Of a DNA stretch of 64,000 nucleotides, positions 53,059 through 63,309 are shown piece after piece. Each line of letters starts with the position of its first letter. Within the stretch, counting starts at the first letter, position 1. This stretch comes from Peribacillus cavernae (lineage in GTDB: Bacteria > Bacillota > Bacilli > Bacillales > DSM-1321): NCBI RefSeq assembly GCF_003989135.1, contig NZ_RYZZ01000029.1, forward strand, positions 1 to 64,000, written 5' to 3'. Position numbers and translations under genes: made by a program. The notes under the pieces were generated by a model. That model did no database searches and had not been told where the DNA came from. It saw only the letters and a program-made list of their open reading frames with translations.

Positions 53059-54471
53059 TTAGCTTTTTTGCAGCTCCGGTACAGCCTGCTCGTAAATCTC
53101 CGTTGGATAATGACCGGTAAAGCACGCAAGGCATTGCCCGTGGTTTTCGCCGCCAAAAGGCCTTCCAATCCCCTTTACCATACCTTCAACACTTAAGAAA
53201 GTAAGGGAATCCGCGCCAATAAGCTCCCTTATCTCTTCCACGGAGTTTTCTGAAGCGATCAATTCATCCTTAGAGGATGTATCGATTCCATAGAAGCAAG
53301 GGTTTTGAATCGGAGGCGAGCTGATTAAGACATGTACCTCTTTTGCTCCGGCTTCCTTCAGCATTGTGACTATCCGTCTGCTCGTTGTACCGCGGACAAT
53401 CGAGTCATCCACCATAATGACGCGTTTGCCTTCGACTACTCCCCTGACCGGGGCAAGCTTCATTTTTACCCCTTGCTCGCGCAGGGACTGTGACGGCTGA
53501 ATAAACGTCCGCCCTACATATCTGTTTTTGATTAAACCCATTTCATATGGAATCCCTGAAGCTTCCGCATACCCGATGGCGGCAGAAATACTGGAATCAG
53601 GCACGCCCGTAACCACGTCTGCCTCTACTAATGCTTCAATGGCCAGCTGTTTGCCTAAGTTTTTTCTGGCAGTATGAACATTAATGCCGTCAATATTGCT
53701 ATCCGGACGGGAAAAATAAACATATTCCATTGTGCACATCGAACGTTGGCTTGAAATGGAAAAGCGTTCCGAATGTATACCTTCTTCATTTATAATAACC
53801 AGTTCCCCCGGTTCAAAGTCCCTGACAAATTCAGCTCCGACGATATCCAGCGCACAAGTTTCAGAAGCGACTACATACGCGTCTCCTACCCTTCCAAGAG
53901 AAAGCGGACGCAGTCCATGCGGATCAAGCGCGACAATCATTTCCGTTTCGGTCATGATCAAGAACGCATAAGCGCCTTTTATCATGCCTAATGCATTTTT
54001 AACCCGTTCCTTAAGTTCCAAAGAGCCGCCCCTTTTAATTAAATGGGCAAGCACTTCCGTATCAGAAGATGTTTGAAAGATGCTGCCTTGTGCTTCAAGC
54101 TGCCCTTTCAGCTGTTTTGCATTGACAAGATTCCCATTATGGGCGAGGGCAAGGCCTCCGCTTTGGGCGTTAAACAGAAACGGCTGAACATTTTCATACC
54201 CTCCGCCGCCTGCTGTTGCATAGCGTACATGACCGATTGCCGCTATGCCAGATAGGTCTTCCATTTTCTCTGAGGTAAAGACTTCAGTAACAAGCCCTTC
54301 TCCTTTAACACCCGTCAGTTTCTTTCCATCACTCAGCACCATTCCAGCGCCTTCCTGGCCGCGGTGCTGCAGGCTGTGCAATCCATAATAGGTAATCTGT
54401 GCCGCATCATCATGGCCCCAAACCCCGAACACACCGCATTCCTCATTCAGGCCTTTTATTTCAGCAAGCAT
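53059..54471 (-). CDS. purF: amidophosphoribosyltransferase
   Basis: This 470-residue enzyme commits PRPP to purine synthesis. An 11-residue propeptide ([11 protein letters not shown]) precedes Cys12, the glutamine-hydrolysing N-terminus after processing. Seen are [13 protein letters not shown], the PRPP loop [18 protein letters not shown], and Cys residues for the Fe4S4 cluster, including [14 protein letters not shown]. It overlaps the end of purL by 16 bp. B. subtilis PurF is feedback-inhibited by AMP and GMP. Confidence 0.96.
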   Translation of the reverse strand: MLAEIKGLNEECGVFGVWGHDDAAQITYYGLHSLQHRGQEGAGMVLSDGKKLTGVKGEGLVTEVFTSEKMEDLSGIAAIGHVRYATAGGGGYENVQPFLFNAQSGGLALAHNGNLVNAKQLKGQLEAQGSIFQTSSDTEVLAHLIKRGGSLELKERVKNALGMIKGAYAFLIMTETEMIVALDPHGLRPLSLGRVGDAYVVASETCALDIVGAEFVRDFEPGELVIINEEGIHSERFSISSQRSMCTMEYVYFSRPDSNIDGINVHTARKNLGKQLAIEALVEADVVTGVPDSSISAAIGYAEASGIPYEMGLIKNRYVGRTFIQPSQSLREQGVKMKLAPVRGVVEGKRVIMVDDSIVRGTTSRRIVTMLKEAGAKEVHVLISSPPIQNPCFYGIDTSSKDELIASENSVEEIRELIGADSLTFLSVEGMVKGIGRPFGGENHGQCLACFTGHYPTEIYEQAVPELQKS

Positions 54472-56678
54472 GGGATCGCCCCTTTCCAGGCTTCGTATAA
54501 TTCACTGACATCTGCATGAACCAATTGATCATTTTTCTCATTCACAACTGTTAAAACACGACTGTTTGTTACTTTCCCAATAAGGGTTGCATCCACAGCC
54601 ATTTCTTCAAATGCTCCGCGATGTTCAGGGTTAACAGAGACCAAAAAGCGCGATTGCGTTTCGCTGAATAATGCTGCTGCTTCATCGCCTGTGACTTTTA
54701 CTTCTGCACCAAAATCTTCGGTTCCGAATAATGATTCCGCAATGGCAACAGCCAAGCCGCCTTCTGCTACGTCATGGGCGGAGGCAATCAGTCCGTTCTT
54801 GATGGCTGCCAATACTTGAGCCTGTCGTGTCTTTTCTACTTCTAAATCAAGAGAAGGGGCTTTACCGAAGATTCTTCCTTCGATCATTTTTTGAAGCTCG
54901 CTGCCTGCGAATTCAATGTTTGTTTCGCCTACTACATAAATCAGATCACCCGCATTTTTAAAGGTCTGCGTCGTTACGTGATTGATATCTTCAATTAAGC
55001 CGACCATGCCCACTACCGGGGTAGGGTACACAGCAACGCCGTTTGTTTCATTATAGAGAGAGACATTGCCGCCAATGACTGGTGTACTTAAAACACGGCA
55101 CGCTTCACTCATCCCGTCCGCTGCTTTCTCAATCTGCCAGAAAATCTCCGGCTTCTCCGGGTTCCCGAAATTGAGGCAGTCCGTGATCGCCAGCGGTTCA
55201 CCACCGGAACATACAATATTACGGGCAGCCTCGGCCACGGCAATTTTGCCTCCGGTTTCAGGATCAAGATATAAATAACGGGAATTGCAGTCCGTCGTCA
55301 TCGCAAGTGCCTTATTGGTATCCCTGATTCTGATGACAGCTGCATCCGAACCGGGCACGACAACCGTATTGGTCTGGACCATATAATCATACTGGTCGTA
55401 TACCCATTCCTTGCTTGAAATTGTAGGCTGGGATAGTAATTGTTTTAGGGTCGCATTGTAATCATGCAATCGATAAGACTTGTTTTCCATCTGCTGGAAC
55501 TCTTGAAAATAGAGTGGTTCACGGGAAGGTTTATAGTACACTGGTGCTTCTTCCGCAAGGGCATCGGCCGGCACTTTTGCCACAAGTTCACCGTCATGGT
55601 AGAGTGTCAGGTTTTTATCATCGGTTACTTTCCCGACTGAGACTGCCTCGAGTCCGTATTTCGAAAATAAATCAACGATTTCCTGCTCACGCCCCTGTTT
55701 AACAACGATCAGCATTCTTTCCTGGGATTCTGAAAGCATCATTTCATAGGCAGTCATGCCTGTCTCACGCTGCGGAATGAAATCCAGGTTCATTTCAATC
55801 CCTGATCCTGCCTTGCTGGCCATTTCTGCTGAAGAGCTTGCCAGACCGGCAGCCCCCATATCCTGGATTCCGACAAGCGCATCGGATTGGATCAATTCAA
55901 GGCATGCCTCAAGCAAAAGTTTTTCCATGAAAGGATCGCCGACCTGGACAGCCGGGCGCTTTTCTTCGGAAGCTTCCGACAATTCTTCGGAAGCAAAGGT
56001 TGCTCCGTGAATTCCGTCTCTGCCTGTCTTGGCACCTACATACATCACGGTATTACCCGCACCATGGGCCTGGCCTTTTTTGATATCTTCATGGTTAATC
56101 AAACCGACACACATCGCGTTGACTAGCGGATTTCCCTCATAGGAGGGATCGAATTGGATTTCTCCGCCGACAGTCGGAATTCCAATGCAGTTACCGTAAC
56201 CGGCAATTCCTGCAACAACTTCTTTAAATAGATACTTAACCCGTGAATTAGTTAATTCCCCAAAACGCAGGGAATTTAATAGCGCAATTGGACGCGCACC
56301 CATGGAGAATACATCACGGATGATGCCGCCCACGCCGGTAGCCGCGCCTTGGTAAGGTTCGATTGCTGATGGATGGTTATGACTTTCAATTTTAAAAACG
56401 ACAGCCTGATTATCGCCGATGTCGACGATTCCGGCTCCTTCTCCGGGTCCCTGCAAAACTTTTTCCCCTGTAACAGGAAACTTTTTCAGCACAGGCTTGG
56501 AGTTCTTGTAAGAACAGTGCTCCGACCACATAACAGAAAAAAGCCCGGTTTCTGTATAATTTGGCAGTCGGCCAAGGATTTCTTCAACCTTTGCAAATTC
56601 CTGGTCGGATAACCCCATTTGTGAATAAATGCGCTCAGATTTGATCATTTCCGGTGTTGTTTCAAGCAGTAACGACAT
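54456..56678 (-). CDS. purL: phosphoribosylformylglycinamidine synthase subunit PurL
   Basis: The 740-residue small-type PurL is the synthetase subunit of the PurSQL complex, converting FGAR to FGAM. Seen are [38 protein letters not shown], the two repeated AIR-synthetase-like modules ([31 protein letters not shown]) and [16 protein letters not shown]. It overlaps purQ by 17 bp. GGAGGGGA precedes the ATG. Confidence 0.96.
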   Translation of the reverse strand: MSLLLETTPEMIKSERIYSQMGLSDQEFAKVEEILGRLPNYTETGLFSVMWSEHCSYKNSKPVLKKFPVTGEKVLQGPGEGAGIVDIGDNQAVVFKIESHNHPSAIEPYQGAATGVGGIIRDVFSMGARPIALLNSLRFGELTNSRVKYLFKEVVAGIAGYGNCIGIPTVGGEIQFDPSYEGNPLVNAMCVGLINHEDIKKGQAHGAGNTVMYVGAKTGRDGIHGATFASEELSEASEEKRPAVQVGDPFMEKLLLEACLELIQSDALVGIQDMGAAGLASSSAEMASKAGSGIEMNLDFIPQRETGMTAYEMMLSESQERMLIVVKQGREQEIVDLFSKYGLEAVSVGKVTDDKNLTLYHDGELVAKVPADALAEEAPVYYKPSREPLYFQEFQQMENKSYRLHDYNATLKQLLSQPTISSKEWVYDQYDYMVQTNTVVVPGSDAAVIRIRDTNKALAMTTDCNSRYLYLDPETGGKIAVAEAARNIVCSGGEPLAITDCLNFGNPEKPEIFWQIEKAADGMSEACRVLSTPVIGGNVSLYNETNGVAVYPTPVVGMVGLIEDINHVTTQTFKNAGDLIYVVGETNIEFAGSELQKMIEGRIFGKAPSLDLEVEKTRQAQVLAAIKNGLIASAHDVAEGGLAVAIAESLFGTEDFGAEVKVTGDEAAALFSETQSRFLVSVNPEHRGAFEEMAVDATLIGKVTNSRVLTVVNEKNDQLVHADVSELYEAWKGAIPCLLK

Positions 56679-57348
56679 GTGATCCCCTCCAGCTTTTTAC
56701 GATCGATTGAAACAGCTTTAATCCGTCTGCACTTCCAAGCAGCGAGTCAACTGCACGCTCTGGATGCGGCATCATGCCAAGCACATTGCCGCTTTTATTG
56801 GTAATCCCCGCAATATCTTCAAGGCTTCCGTTTGGATTCTCGCCATGGTAGGAAAAGACGATTTGGTTATTTTGCTTTAATTCCTCAAGGGTTTTTTCAT
56901 CGCAATAATAATTGCCTTCTCCATGAGCGATCGGAACAGAGATTACTTCGCCCTGTTCATAAGCATTTGTAAACATTGTTTCATTGTTTTCAACCTTCAA
57001 ATTCGCAGGACGGCAGATAAACTTCAAGTCTTTATTTCTGCGCATTGCCCCTGGCAATAAACCTGCTTCCAGTAAAACTTGAAACCCATTACATACACCT
57101 AGGACTGGTTTTCCAGCTTCGGCTGCCTTGATCACTTCTGATGTTACATTGGAAAAACGGGCAATGGCGCCGGAACGAAGATAGTCTCCATAAGAAAATC
57201 CTCCCGGAAGTAAGATTCCGTCATAACCGTCGAGGCTGTCTTCCGTATGCCAGACAAATTCTGCTTCTTCACCGAGTTCATCCTTAATCGCATGGTACAT
57301 ATCGCTGTCACAATTGGAACCTGGAAAGACGATCACTGCAAATTTCAT
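56662..57348 (-). CDS. purQ: phosphoribosylformylglycinamidine synthase subunit PurQ
   Basis: The 228-residue glutaminase subunit supplies ammonia to PurL. It has a class-I amidotransferase fold with [30 protein letters not shown], the nucleophile Cys86 in [16 protein letters not shown], and the His-Glu pair in [10 protein letters not shown]. It overlaps purS by 4 bp. Confidence 0.96.
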   Translation of the reverse strand: MKFAVIVFPGSNCDSDMYHAIKDELGEEAEFVWHTEDSLDGYDGILLPGGFSYGDYLRSGAIARFSNVTSEVIKAAEAGKPVLGVCNGFQVLLEAGLLPGAMRRNKDLKFICRPANLKVENNETMFTNAYEQGEVISVPIAHGEGNYYCDEKTLEELKQNNQIVFSYHGENPNGSLEDIAGITNKSGNVLGMMPHPERAVDSLLGSADGLKLFQSIVKSWRGSHVVTA

Positions 57349-57599
57349 TGAGTGATAACCTCCTCGATTTCATATCGATAGTCCTCAATTACTGTATTGG
57401 CCAGCAGCCTTTCACACATTTCTTTAACAAGCTGGTCAACATCGCGGTCCGATTTTTCAATCGCAAGTTCAAGGTATTTGCCGATCCGGACATCCTTCAC
57501 TTCGTTATAAGTCATGCTGTGCAATGATTGCTGGACGGCCGTTCCCTGTGGATCCAATACACTTTCACGTAAGGTGATAAATACTTTGACTTTATACAT
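57345..57599 (-). CDS. purS: phosphoribosylformylglycinamidine synthase subunit PurS
   Basis: The 84-residue PurS bridges PurL and PurQ in the Gram-positive three-subunit FGAM synthase. Family sequence: [20 protein letters not shown] and [15 protein letters not shown]. It overlaps purC by 8 bp, and purQ follows. Confidence 0.95.
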   Translation of the reverse strand: MYKVKVFITLRESVLDPQGTAVQQSLHSMTYNEVKDVRIGKYLELAIEKSDRDVDQLVKEMCERLLANTVIEDYRYEIEEVITQ

Positions 57600-58311
57600 G
57601 CAGGTTCTCCCCCAGCTTCGTTAAGATTTTTTCATATGCATCGGTTAGGTTGCCCAAGTCACGGCGAAAGACATCTTTATCCAATCGTTCATTCGTAGCT
57701 ATATCCCAAAGCCTGCATGTATCCGGTGATATTTCGTCGGCAAGCAGGATTTCATTATCTTCAGTTTTACCAAATTCCAATTTAAAATCAATCAGAGAGA
57801 CGCCAAGCTCTTTAAAAAAGGGAATTAAAATGCGATTAATTTGCAAGGCTTTTTGTTTTAACATTTCAACTTCTTCTTTGTCTGCAAGTGCTAGTTCTTC
57901 GATATGATCTTCCGTTAATAGAGGGTCGCCAAGTGCGTCATCCTTATAATAAAGTTCTACCAGCGTCTTTTTTAAAGGAGTGCCTTCGGGAATGCCCAGT
58001 CTCTTCGAAAGAGTGCCGGCAACCGTATTCCGTACTACAACTTCAAGTGGGATGATATCGACCTTTTTAACCAGCTGCTCTGTGTCCGATAGCTGCTCAA
58101 CAAAGTGTGAAGCAATGTTTTCCTGATGAAGCTTAGAAAATAGCAGGCTCGAAATCTTGTTATTCAGCATTCCTTTGCCAGTAATTTCTGCCTTCTTTAC
58201 GCCATTAAAGGCTGTAGCGGAATCTTTATATTCTACCCATACCAACCCATTTTCGTCTGTTGCATAGATTCGTTTGGCTTTTCCTTCATACAGTAGTTCG
58301 CCCTTTTTCAT
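57592..58311 (-). CDS. purC: phosphoribosylaminoimidazole-succinocarboxamide synthase
   Basis: The 239-residue SAICAR synthetase condenses CAIR with aspartate. Seen are LLYEGKAKRIYATDENG, YKDSATAFNGVKKAEI with GKGMLNNKISS, PLEVVVRNTVAGTLSKR, and LADEISPDTCRLWD. GGAGGGC precedes the ATG. About 100 bp separates it from purB. Confidence 0.96.
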   Translation of the reverse strand: MKKGELLYEGKAKRIYATDENGLVWVEYKDSATAFNGVKKAEITGKGMLNNKISSLLFSKLHQENIASHFVEQLSDTEQLVKKVDIIPLEVVVRNTVAGTLSKRLGIPEGTPLKKTLVELYYKDDALGDPLLTEDHIEELALADKEEVEMLKQKALQINRILIPFFKELGVSLIDFKLEFGKTEDNEILLADEISPDTCRLWDIATNERLDKDVFRRDLGNLTDAYEKILTKLGENLHV

Positions 58312-58409
58312 CAGTCAGCCCTCCGGATTCGGAATAGTAGGTATTCAACATTTTGCAAACTAAGCCTGGAAATACAGCTGCCGGACACAATACCAGCAGC
58401 GAAATCTTT

Positions 58410-59702
58410 TTACAAACCTAACCGTTCAAAAATTACATCGACATTTTTCAAGTGGTAATTGGAATCAAAACAAGCATCGAGCTCTTCCTTTGTAAGCAGG
58501 CTCGTTATTTTTTTATCCTTGTTCAGCAGTTCTCTGAAAGGCATCTGCGTTTCCCAGGCTTCCATAGCTTTTGGCTGTACCGTATCATAGGCTTCCTCGC
58601 GGACAAGCCCTTTTTCAATCAGTGCGAGCAGGACCCGCTGCGAGTAAATTAAGCCGAGCGTACGGTCCATATTGCGTTTCATGTTATCAGGATATACGGT
58701 TAAATTTTTCACGATTTTGCTAAAACGATTCAGCATATAGTTTAATGCAATCGTAGCATCCGGAAGTATGACTCTTTCTGCTGACGAATGCGAAATATCC
58801 CGTTCATGCCATAATGCCACATTTTCGTAAGCTGTCATCATATAGCCGCGGATCACTCGCGCCATCCCAGTCATGTTTTCAGAACCGATCGGATTTCTTT
58901 TGTGCGGCATCGCTGAGGAACCTTTTTGGCCTTTTGCAAAAAACTCCTCGACTTCGCGCGTTTCACTTTTCTGTAATCCACGCACCTCGGTTGCAAATTT
59001 TTCAATCGAAGTCGCGATTAAAGCAAGTGTACTCATATAATGTGCATGGCGGTCACGCTGCAGCGTTTGCGTCGAAATTGGTGCTGGCTGCAAGCCCAAT
59101 TTCTCACAGACATATTGCTCGACAAACGGGTCGATATTGGCATAGGTCCCGACAGCTCCGGAAATTTTTCCGAACTCGATGCCCTTCCTTGCTTCCTTAA
59201 AACGATCGACATTCCGCTTCATTTCTTCATACCAGAGGCCAAGCTTCAGTCCAAATGTTGTCGGTTCTGCATGGACACCATGGGTACGGCCCATCATCAC
59301 CGTATATTTGTGCTCCTGTGCTTTGTTTTTCAGGATTTCCACGAATCTATCCAGATCCTTCGATAAAATTTCGTTCGCTTGTTTTAACACATAGGAGAGT
59401 GCAGTATCGACTACATCAGTTGAAGTTAGGCCATAATGGACCCATTTGCGTTCTTCGCCCAAAGTTTCAGAAACTGCGCGTGTAAAAGCAACAACATCAT
59501 GGCGTGTTTCTTCTTCTATTTCGTTAATGCGGCCAATATTGAAAGATGCCTTCTCGCGAAGAAGCTTTACATCTTCCTTTGGAATGACGCCAAGCTCAGA
59601 CCATGCTTCACAGGCGAGGATTTCCACCTCAAGCCAAGCGTTGAAACGATTTTCTTCTGTCCAAATTGCACCCATTTCCGGGCGTGTGTAACGTTCAATC
59701 AT
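58410..59702 (-). CDS. purB: adenylosuccinate lyase
   Basis: The 430-residue homotetrameric lyase acts twice in purine synthesis: SAICAR to AICAR and adenylosuccinate to AMP. Seen are [36 protein letters not shown] (catalytic His), and the signature loop [19 protein letters not shown] with the catalytic Ser. It overlaps purK by 4 bp (ATGA). CGGAGGA precedes the ATG. Confidence 0.96.
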   Translation of the reverse strand: MIERYTRPEMGAIWTEENRFNAWLEVEILACEAWSELGVIPKEDVKLLREKASFNIGRINEIEEETRHDVVAFTRAVSETLGEERKWVHYGLTSTDVVDTALSYVLKQANEILSKDLDRFVEILKNKAQEHKYTVMMGRTHGVHAEPTTFGLKLGLWYEEMKRNVDRFKEARKGIEFGKISGAVGTYANIDPFVEQYVCEKLGLQPAPISTQTLQRDRHAHYMSTLALIATSIEKFATEVRGLQKSETREVEEFFAKGQKGSSAMPHKRNPIGSENMTGMARVIRGYMMTAYENVALWHERDISHSSAERVILPDATIALNYMLNRFSKIVKNLTVYPDNMKRNMDRTLGLIYSQRVLLALIEKGLVREEAYDTVQPKAMEAWETQMPFRELLNKDKKITSLLTKEELDACFDSNYHLKNVDVIFERLGL

Positions 59703-60859
59703 GTAATATCCTCCGTTTCAGCCTGCAGATTCCAAAATCCGCTGCTGCTAATTTCAGTAACTGCTGTATCAATCGATGATCGTAAAATGTTGATATGCCC
59801 CATTTTTCGATTATGTTTTGCCTCTTTTTTTCCATACAGATGAATCTTCCAGTCCGGTAAGGAAGCGACAAGGCTGGTGATGCCTTCTAAGTGTTGTCCC
59901 AGTATGTTCACCATTACTACCGGCTTCAGTACATTAGTATTCCCAAGCGGCCAGTTACATATGGCACGGATATGCTGTTCGAATTGCGAAGTTTCACATG
60001 CATTCAGCGTATAATGTCCGGAATTATGCGGCCTCGGAGCAAGCTCATTGATAATGATTTCATCTTTTTCCGTTATAAACATTTCAACCGCAAGTGTCCC
60101 GACCAGGTCCAGCTCATCCGCCAGCAGCTGCGCTTGTTTGACTGCTTCTGCCTCCGCTCTCCCACTTATCCTTGCCGGTACAATACTTTTATCTAAAATA
60201 TTATTGACATGAATATTTTCAGCAACTGGAAAACAGCTGCTGTCGCCATCTGCTTTCCGGGTAACGATCACCGAGATTTCCTTTACAAATGGAATCCAGG
60301 CTTCTAACACACATTTTCCATTTTTAAGAATGTCTTTTGCTTGTATAATATCTTCTTCCGCCCGGATCACCAGCTGCCCCTTGCCATCATAGCCACCGCG
60401 TGCCGTCTTCAATACACACGGATAGCCTACCTTTTCTACCCCGCTGTATAAATCTTGCATATTATTAATAGCACAATATGGTGCAACAGACGCTCCCGTC
60501 ATCGAAATCGCCGCTTTCTCTAGCAGTCTGTCCTGCGTGATTTTCAGCAATTCCGAGCCCTGCGGAACGTACGCGTGCTCCTCAAGCCATTCAAGTGCCT
60601 CAGAACTGATGTTTTCAAATTCAAAGGTAATCACATCACTGACTGCTGCAAGCTCTTTTAATGAATCGAAATCGTCGTAAGCGCCGGTAATTTCAATATC
60701 GGCGACCTGCCCGCACGGACAATTTTCAGTCGGATCCAATACGGCAACGCGAAAGCCGAGTGACTTTGCAGAGAGCGCCATCATTCTGCCAAGCTGGCCG
60801 CCGCCAATAATTCCAATCGTTTCTTCTGGCAGTATGATTTGATTATTTAAGATGCTCAT
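59699..60859 (-). CDS. purK: N5-carboxyaminoimidazole ribonucleotide synthetase
   Basis: The 386-residue ATP-grasp enzyme carboxylates AIR at N5 for PurE. Seen are [54 protein letters not shown], and [18 protein letters not shown]. It overlaps the purE end by 17 bp. Confidence 0.95.
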   Translation of the reverse strand: MSILNNQIILPEETIGIIGGGQLGRMMALSAKSLGFRVAVLDPTENCPCGQVADIEITGAYDDFDSLKELAAVSDVITFEFENISSEALEWLEEHAYVPQGSELLKITQDRLLEKAAISMTGASVAPYCAINNMQDLYSGVEKVGYPCVLKTARGGYDGKGQLVIRAEEDIIQAKDILKNGKCVLEAWIPFVKEISVIVTRKADGDSSCFPVAENIHVNNILDKSIVPARISGRAEAEAVKQAQLLADELDLVGTLAVEMFITEKDEIIINELAPRPHNSGHYTLNACETSQFEQHIRAICNWPLGNTNVLKPVVMVNILGQHLEGITSLVASLPDWKIHLYGKKEAKHNRKMGHINILRSSIDTAVTEISSSGFWNLQAETEDIT

Positions 60860-61331
60860 TGCTTATTATCACCTTTTCCCTCGTTTCATTTCGCATGGCC
60901 TCAAGCTTTGCAGCAACTGAGTCGTCCGCACATCCGAGTATCTGTGCTGCCAGGAGCCCCGCGTTGATTGCCCCGGCCTTTCCGATTGCCACAGTAGCCA
61001 CGGGAACACCGCCAGGCATCTGAACAATCGATAATAATGAATCGATCCCATTTAAGGCTTTTGTCTGAATCGGCACGCCAATTACTGGTAAAATCGTTTT
61101 TGCTGCGGTCATACCCGGAAGATGGGCTGCCCCGCCCGCACCGGCGATAATCACTTTGACTCCCCTATCCCTGGCACTTTCCGCATATTCAAACAGTAAG
61201 TCAGGAGTTCTATGTGCGGACACTACCCTCTTTTCATAAGCAATATCCAATTGTTCGAGCGTCTCACACGCATACTTCATCGTTTCCCAATCCGAAACAC
61301 TTCCCATTATTACGCCAACTTGCAGTTTCAT
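60843..61331 (-). CDS. purE: N5-carboxyaminoimidazole ribonucleotide mutase
   Basis: The 162-residue class-I PurE moves the carboxyl group from N5 to C4. Seen are [55 protein letters not shown] and [20 protein letters not shown]. It is the first gene of the operon, 230 bp downstream of the riboswitch terminator stem; GGAGGAGA precedes the ATG. Confidence 0.96.
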   Translation of the reverse strand: MKLQVGVIMGSVSDWETMKYACETLEQLDIAYEKRVVSAHRTPDLLFEYAESARDRGVKVIIAGAGGAAHLPGMTAAKTILPVIGVPIQTKALNGIDSLLSIVQMPGGVPVATVAIGKAGAINAGLLAAQILGCADDSVAAKLEAMRNETREKVIISNEHLK

Positions 61332-61352
61332 TCAATCTCCTCCAATATGATA

Positions 61353-61553
61353 GAAAAGCGCAAGCTCCTTGTAAAAAGCTTGTATAGAGAGCGGTTTTCT
61401 CCCCATCAGATGATTGGCCTATGACCTCGAGCCGCATAAACCATCACCTAACGATCAAGTTTTACTCAAGATATTCAAGGGAGTTATGTCGATGGAAACT
61501 GGCTAGGCTGCTTGCCCTAGACATCATTCAAGGTTCAAAAGCAATACCTTTTA
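61353..61553. repeat. GC-rich dispersed repeat, copy 3 (degenerate), in the purE leader
   Basis: It starts GAAAAGCGCAAGCTCCTTG and contains GGTTTTCTCCCCATCAG (also in copy 2), GGCCTATGACCTCGAG and GCTGCTTGCCCTAGACA. It is diverged and rearranged. It lies between the riboswitch terminator and purE, so it is transcribed as part of the pur leader. Confidence 0.6.
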
Positions 61554-61560
61554 GTTTTAT

Positions 61561-61611
61561 AAATAAAAAACCGGACAGACTATCTCAAATTGAGAAAGTA
61601 GTCTGTCCGGA
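61561..61611 (-). terminator. riboswitch-controlled terminator of the pur operon
   Basis: CCGGACAGACTA pairs perfectly with TAGTCTGTCCGG; on the minus strand it is followed by TTTTTTATTT. It lies about 65 nt downstream of the purine aptamer, the place of the expression platform. Confidence 0.85.
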
Positions 61612-61674
61612 ATAATAGTCTTTTTTTATTAAGATACGTAAAAAGACGTATACAAACCAGAAGAAGTATCTACT

Positions 61675-61747
61675 TTCTCTCATAGTCCAACAATTTACGG
61701 TTATTGGGTAGAAACTTCGGGCCATATCCCCAGGATTATATGAGAGA
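61675..61747 (-). promoter_or_regulatory. purine (guanine-type) riboswitch aptamer
   Basis: Read on the minus strand, the closing stem is TCTCTCAT with ATGAGAGA. The core follows the purine-aptamer consensus: CATATAATCCTGGGGATATGG, then AAGTTTCTACC, AACCGTAAATTG and GGACTATGAG. The base-specifying position before TATG is C, the guanine/hypoxanthine type. With ligand bound the downstream terminator should form and stop pur transcription. Confidence 0.92.
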
Positions 61748-61766
61748 ATTCCTTTTCACTACCACC

Positions 61767-61795
61767 ATCTTACAAGGGCATGATGTTTCTGTCAA
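61767..61795 (-). promoter_or_regulatory. pur operon promoter
   Basis: On the minus strand TTGACA (61790-61795) and TAAGAT (61767-61772) are separated by 17 bp, with TG directly before the -10 box. It lies about 20 bp upstream of the aptamer. Confidence 0.75.
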
Positions 61796-61799
61796 GCAA

Positions 61800-61844
61800 T
61801 AAATCGAATGATAAAATGATATATTGACTATATTGTTCGGTTTT
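61800..61844 (-). promoter_or_regulatory. PurBoxes for the PurR repressor
   Basis: On the minus strand AAAACCGAACAAT (61832-61844) matches the B. subtilis PurBox consensus AWWWCCGAACWWT at every position. A weaker, oppositely oriented match, TAAATCGAATGAT (61800-61812), lies about 19 bp away. Both are just upstream of the -35 box, the expected arrangement for PRPP-responsive PurR. Confidence 0.7.
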
Positions 61845-62044
61845 TACTCGATTAATTTGGCTTCAAAGACGATTTTTCTTCTTGTAGGGTCATATTCAAC
61901 TTTTCCATCTTTAACTTTTTCTTCAAAAATCGGCTTTTCCGTCCTTTTAATTGGAACATAACCTGCGGCCTTGATTCTGTCAAGGCATGCATCAATGCTT
62001 TCCCCTTCAGCTACTTCAAATACTTTCTTCTTTTTCTCGCTCAC
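61844..62044 (-). CDS. yebG: NETI-motif protein YebG
   Basis: The 66-residue protein matches the small NETI family ([19 protein letters not shown] and RRTEKP-like [10 protein letters not shown]), function unknown. The start is GTG 62044, after AAAGGAAAG, overlapping yebE by 29 bp. Its neighbours match B. subtilis yebE-yebG-purE. Confidence 0.85.
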   Translation of the reverse strand: MSEKKKKVFEVAEGESIDACLDRIKAAGYVPIKRTEKPIFEEKVKDGKVEYDPTRRKIVFEAKLIE

Positions 62045-62591
62045 GAAACAGCTTTCCTTTCTTCACTGATTTTACCCAAAAACCTCCATAAATTGTCTTA
62101 GGCTCATAAGCGATAATAAACGCTTTGGGATCCAGCCGTTTAATCGTATCATACAAGTTCAGTTCGTATTTTCTTGGTGTCAATATTTGAAGGGCCATTC
62201 GATTTCCTTCTAAACCATGGGCAAGCCAGTCTGTGACACCATAGCCCTTGCCCCTTAATTGCTTTGGCAGGTCTATATCATAATCGGCAGTTATGACGTT
62301 AACCGTAATATATCCGAGCGCAAGCTTCTCTTCAATTTTCATTCCGACAAGAACGCCAATACCATAACCAACTGCATAGGCGATTAAATTTTGTATTTCA
62401 TTAAGGTTTTCAAGCACAAGCCCTAGCCCGATGACATAAATGATTACTTCCACGACACTGATTCCTGCAGCTAAATACCGTTGCCCTTTAAGGGTGAGAA
62501 TCATCCGAATCGTAAAGAAGGATACATAGACGATATTGATTAGAAGAATGATCATTACCATTAATACACTGTTTTGCAGCAAGCTAATCAC
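62016..62591 (-). CDS. yebE: DUF2179/UPF0316 membrane protein YebE
   Basis: The 191-residue protein has three N-terminal membrane segments ([55 protein letters not shown]) and a C-terminal DUF2179-like domain ([20 protein letters not shown]). The family may bind a small ligand such as cyclic dinucleotide, but this is not established. It is co-transcribed with yebG. Confidence 0.85.
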   Translation of the reverse strand: MISLLQNSVLMVMIILLINIVYVSFFTIRMILTLKGQRYLAAGISVVEVIIYVIGLGLVLENLNEIQNLIAYAVGYGIGVLVGMKIEEKLALGYITVNVITADYDIDLPKQLRGKGYGVTDWLAHGLEGNRMALQILTPRKYELNLYDTIKRLDPKAFIIAYEPKTIYGGFWVKSVKKGKLFREREKEESI

Positions 62592-62758
62592 AACCCCTTT
62601 TTTGAGTTCTTACTAAAAATGTTCAAAGCGTGGCCTTCGGTTATTTTACCCTAACATATGAGCATCACACTGAAAAGGAAAAAGCGAAGGAAAACATACC
62701 TTCTATTTGAAATGGAAGTTATTATTTACCTTACTACTCCTATCCTATAAAACAACAA

Positions 62759-62892
62759 TTCAAACAGGCATAATAATAATTCAACCAAACGGTCGAGGAA
62801 TTCAGCCAACTGAGCTAGATTTCAACCTAACATAATAATTCAACCTAATGACGGGTGATTTCAACCAAACAGCCAGGAAATTCAACCAACTT
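62759..62892. repeat. short-period repeat of TTCAACCAAC, about 21-bp spacing
   Basis: TTCAAAC, TTCAACCAAAC, TTCAGCCAAC, TTCAACCTAAC, TTCAACCTAAT, TTCAACCAAAC and TTCAACCAAC start near 62759, 62780, 62800, 62821, 62839, 62860 and 62881. Most intervals are 20-21 bp. The bases between differ from unit to unit. Confidence 0.75.
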
Positions 62893-62902
62893 TGAAAAAG
62901 AC

Positions 62903-62950
62903 CTAAATCGATCATAGATTTGCTTATCGCTCTTAACTGGGAAAACGGAC
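62903..62950. repeat. single diverged unit of the right-end array
   Basis: CGATCATAGATTTGCTTATCGCTCTTAACTGGGAAAACG-like sequence matches the CGATCATAAATTTCGAT..ATCGCTCTTA..GGGAAAACG unit of the array beyond 63461. It lies on the other side of the 5S remnant. Confidence 0.5.
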
Positions 62951-63033
62951 TACTTTCTAGCTTCATGTATTCGGTTTCCGTCTCGTACAGAAGTCTTTAT
63001 CATACTTTTTACTTCAGCATGCTTGAAATATCA

Positions 63034-63064
63034 AAAAAGACCAGTCTCATCTACTGGTCTTTCG
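63034..63064 (-). terminator. rRNA-type terminator downstream of the 5S remnant
   Basis: AAAGACCAGT pairs with ACTGGTCTTT across seven bases; on the minus strand it is followed by a T run. The hairpin directly follows the 5S 3' end, as in rrn operons. Confidence 0.8.
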
Positions 63065-63068
63065 TTTG

Positions 63069-63206
63069 CTTGGCGACGTCCTACTCTCACAGGACTTGCA
63101 CAGGATGTGCTGACTTCTCCGTTGCCACATGGATGTGGCGGTTTTAGGAGAAGCTCCTTAATCTCCTAACTACCATAGGCGCTCGAGCTCAACTTTCATG
63201 TTCGGA
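63069..63206 (-). pseudogene. rrf: 5S rRNA gene remnant interrupted by hairpin sequence
   Basis: On the minus strand CCGAACATGAAAGTTGAGCT, GAGCGCCTATGGTAGT and then TGTGAGAGTAGGACGTCGCC with AAGC match the 3' two thirds of bacillary 5S rRNA. The first 40 nt or so are absent. In place of the short helix (GGGGGTTTCCCCC) there are about 75 nt containing GCCACATCCATGTGGC and GCACATCCTGTGC hairpins, which resemble the dispersed repeat at 45273-45324. It cannot fold into a normal 5S rRNA. Confidence 0.75.
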
Positions 63207-63309
63207 CTCTCTGGATGGCGATGAGCGGGGGATCTCGTCGTCAGCTTCCTTCGCTCCCTCGATCTTCTTGCTCCTCCCCCAATTCAATTTAGTGGAGGAA
63301 TAAAATCTG

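Noticed and set aside
52014-53168. Long purM form with 42 extra N-terminal residues
   Set aside because: The extension is the out-of-frame end of purF; a proper ribosome site precedes GTG 53042.
62759-62892. CRISPR-like array of TTCAACC motifs
   Set aside because: Repeats are only 10-11 bp with about 10-bp gaps, far too short for CRISPR.
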